From Flavobacterium sp. (GTDB lineage: Bacteria > Bacteroidota > Bacteroidia > Flavobacteriales > Flavobacteriaceae), in the NCBI GenBank assembly GCA_030682755.1, contig JAUXNR010000447.1, positions 1 to 6,818 on the forward strand: a DNA stretch of 6,818 bases, given 5' to 3'. Position numbers and translations under genes: made by a program. Positions 6,677-6,818 of this stretch are shown piece after piece. How positions within the stretch are numbered: the stretch's first letter is position 1; the number at the start of each line of letters is the position of its first letter. Below the pieces are notes generated by a model that was not told the DNA's origin, ran no database searches, and was given only the letters and a program-made list of their open reading frames with translations.

Positions 6677-6709
6677 CAAACAAAAAATCCCGCCATAAAA
6701 AACTGCCTG
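6556..6709. repeat. Long imperfect palindrome I, centred near 6632
   Basis: Concentric complementary blocks share one centre. They are CAG 6556-6558 with CTG 6707-6709; CAGTTTTTTATG 6560-6571 with its complement at 6694-6705; GATTTTTGT 6576-6584 with 6680-6689 (one bulge); ACAGC 6598-6602 with GCTGT 6662-6666; and a 15-base arm 6606-6620 (TTGCTTTTT-GTTTTT) with 6643-6658 (one bulge). The apical loop is 22 bases (6621-6642). About 44 pairs form across the 154-base structure, and because the blocks share a centre, chance is unlikely. Confidence 0.75.
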
Positions 6710-6717
6710 AAGCTAAG

Positions 6718-6803
6718 TTACATAATGTGGTCTTATAGTACTTTTTCTCCCACGCTTATGCGAGCATCCAGCCGCCAAAAAGTCCTATAAGCACATTATG
6801 TAA
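6718..6803. repeat. Long hairpin II with 26 base pairs and a 30-base loop
   Basis: TTACATAATGTG (6718-6729) pairs with CACATTATGTAA (6792-6803). Then, after a GT bulge at 6730-6731, CTTATAG (6732-6738) pairs with CTATAAG (6785-6791). After one T/C mismatch, ACTTTTT (6740-6746) pairs with AAAAAGT (6777-6783). The loop (6747-6776) is markedly GC-rich compared with the arms. It has no poly-U tail on the + strand and is too large for an ordinary terminator, so a DNA-level site such as an origin or a folded recombination site is more likely. Confidence 0.85.
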
Positions 6804-6818
6804 AATAGCCAACACCAC

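Larger units (their letters stand above)
6425..6818. other. Gene-free structured region, candidate DNA site (oriT, single-strand origin or recombination site)
   Basis: These 394 bases hold no convincing gene. A 63-codon frame at 6547-6738 starts with GTG, has no recognisable protein character and lies across palindromes. The stretch instead contains small inverted repeats (CCTGTG 6462-6467 with CACAGG 6491-6496; CAGTG 6508-6512 with CACTG 6537-6541), three copies of CCCACCGCAC, and two long hairpins detailed separately. The part at 6475-6560 is visibly more GC-rich than the neighbouring genes. Known mobilizable elements such as NBU1 place oriT next to a primase gene and before the mobilization gene, and this spot would fit that logic. 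The function is inference. Confidence 0.55.

Noticed and set aside
6547..6738. A 63-codon open frame starting with GTG in the right-hand region
   Set aside because: It spans a large palindrome and reads through low-complexity Lys/Phe stretches. It has no motif, no promoter and no leader; the DNA structure explains the sequence better.
6718..6803. Hairpin II as an integron attC site
   Set aside because: The outer arms do not match the R-box consensus (GTTRRRY/RYYYAAC), and neither recombinase shows a recognisable integron-integrase insertion.

Overview
The window looks like DNA from a member of the Bacteroidota, most likely a Flavobacteriales-type organism. The reasons are AT-rich DNA with A-rich leaders instead of strong Shine-Dalgarno sites, perfect TAnnTTTG (-7) promoter elements in the one divergent intergenic region, and an Rhs core of the YKYNGKE...YDYGAR...DPLAE type that is common in that phylum. 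No rRNA, tRNA or CRISPR array was seen. Genus cannot be set from the sequence alone.

Left module (about 1-1550, + strand). This is the 3' part of an Rhs-family polymorphic toxin. A short Rhs core is followed by a charged coiled-coil linker and a C-terminal domain with an HExxH motif plus a downstream Glu, so I infer a zincin-like metallopeptidase toxin. Six bases later a small lipoprotein begins, which by position is the best candidate for its immunity protein. A strong hairpin closes this unit and also serves the convergent regulator gene.

Middle and right module (about 1548-6424) reads as part of a mobile element. An XRE/Cro-type regulator (- strand) is divergent from a 778-residue CHC2 zinc finger-Toprim-AAA+-winged-helix protein, a primase fused to a helicase-like ATPase. 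Their shared intergenic region carries two back-to-back Bacteroidota promoters and repeated ACGGTTAAT-type sites, a plausible autoregulatory switch. Two tyrosine recombinases follow on the same strand: one with a complete R-K-H-R-H-Y set, the other a divergent paralogue lacking the first Arg and the box II His. Short inverted and direct repeats lie just upstream of the first recombinase.

Right end (6425-6818) has no credible gene but is highly structured. It holds a concentric imperfect palindrome of about 150 bp, a second long hairpin of 26 pairs, three direct copies of CCCACCGCAC, and a 9-bp inverted repeat that encloses both hairpins and is cut by the window edge. It is a good candidate for a DNA-level site of the element: transfer origin, single-strand origin or recombination site.

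Working hypothesis (inference): the primase-ATPase, the recombinase pair and the folded right-hand region form one mobile element, perhaps related in logic to mobilizable elements that carry integrase, primase and oriT. The Rhs toxin and lipoprotein are either its neighbour or its cargo. Mobilization or conjugation genes, if any, would lie to the right of this window.
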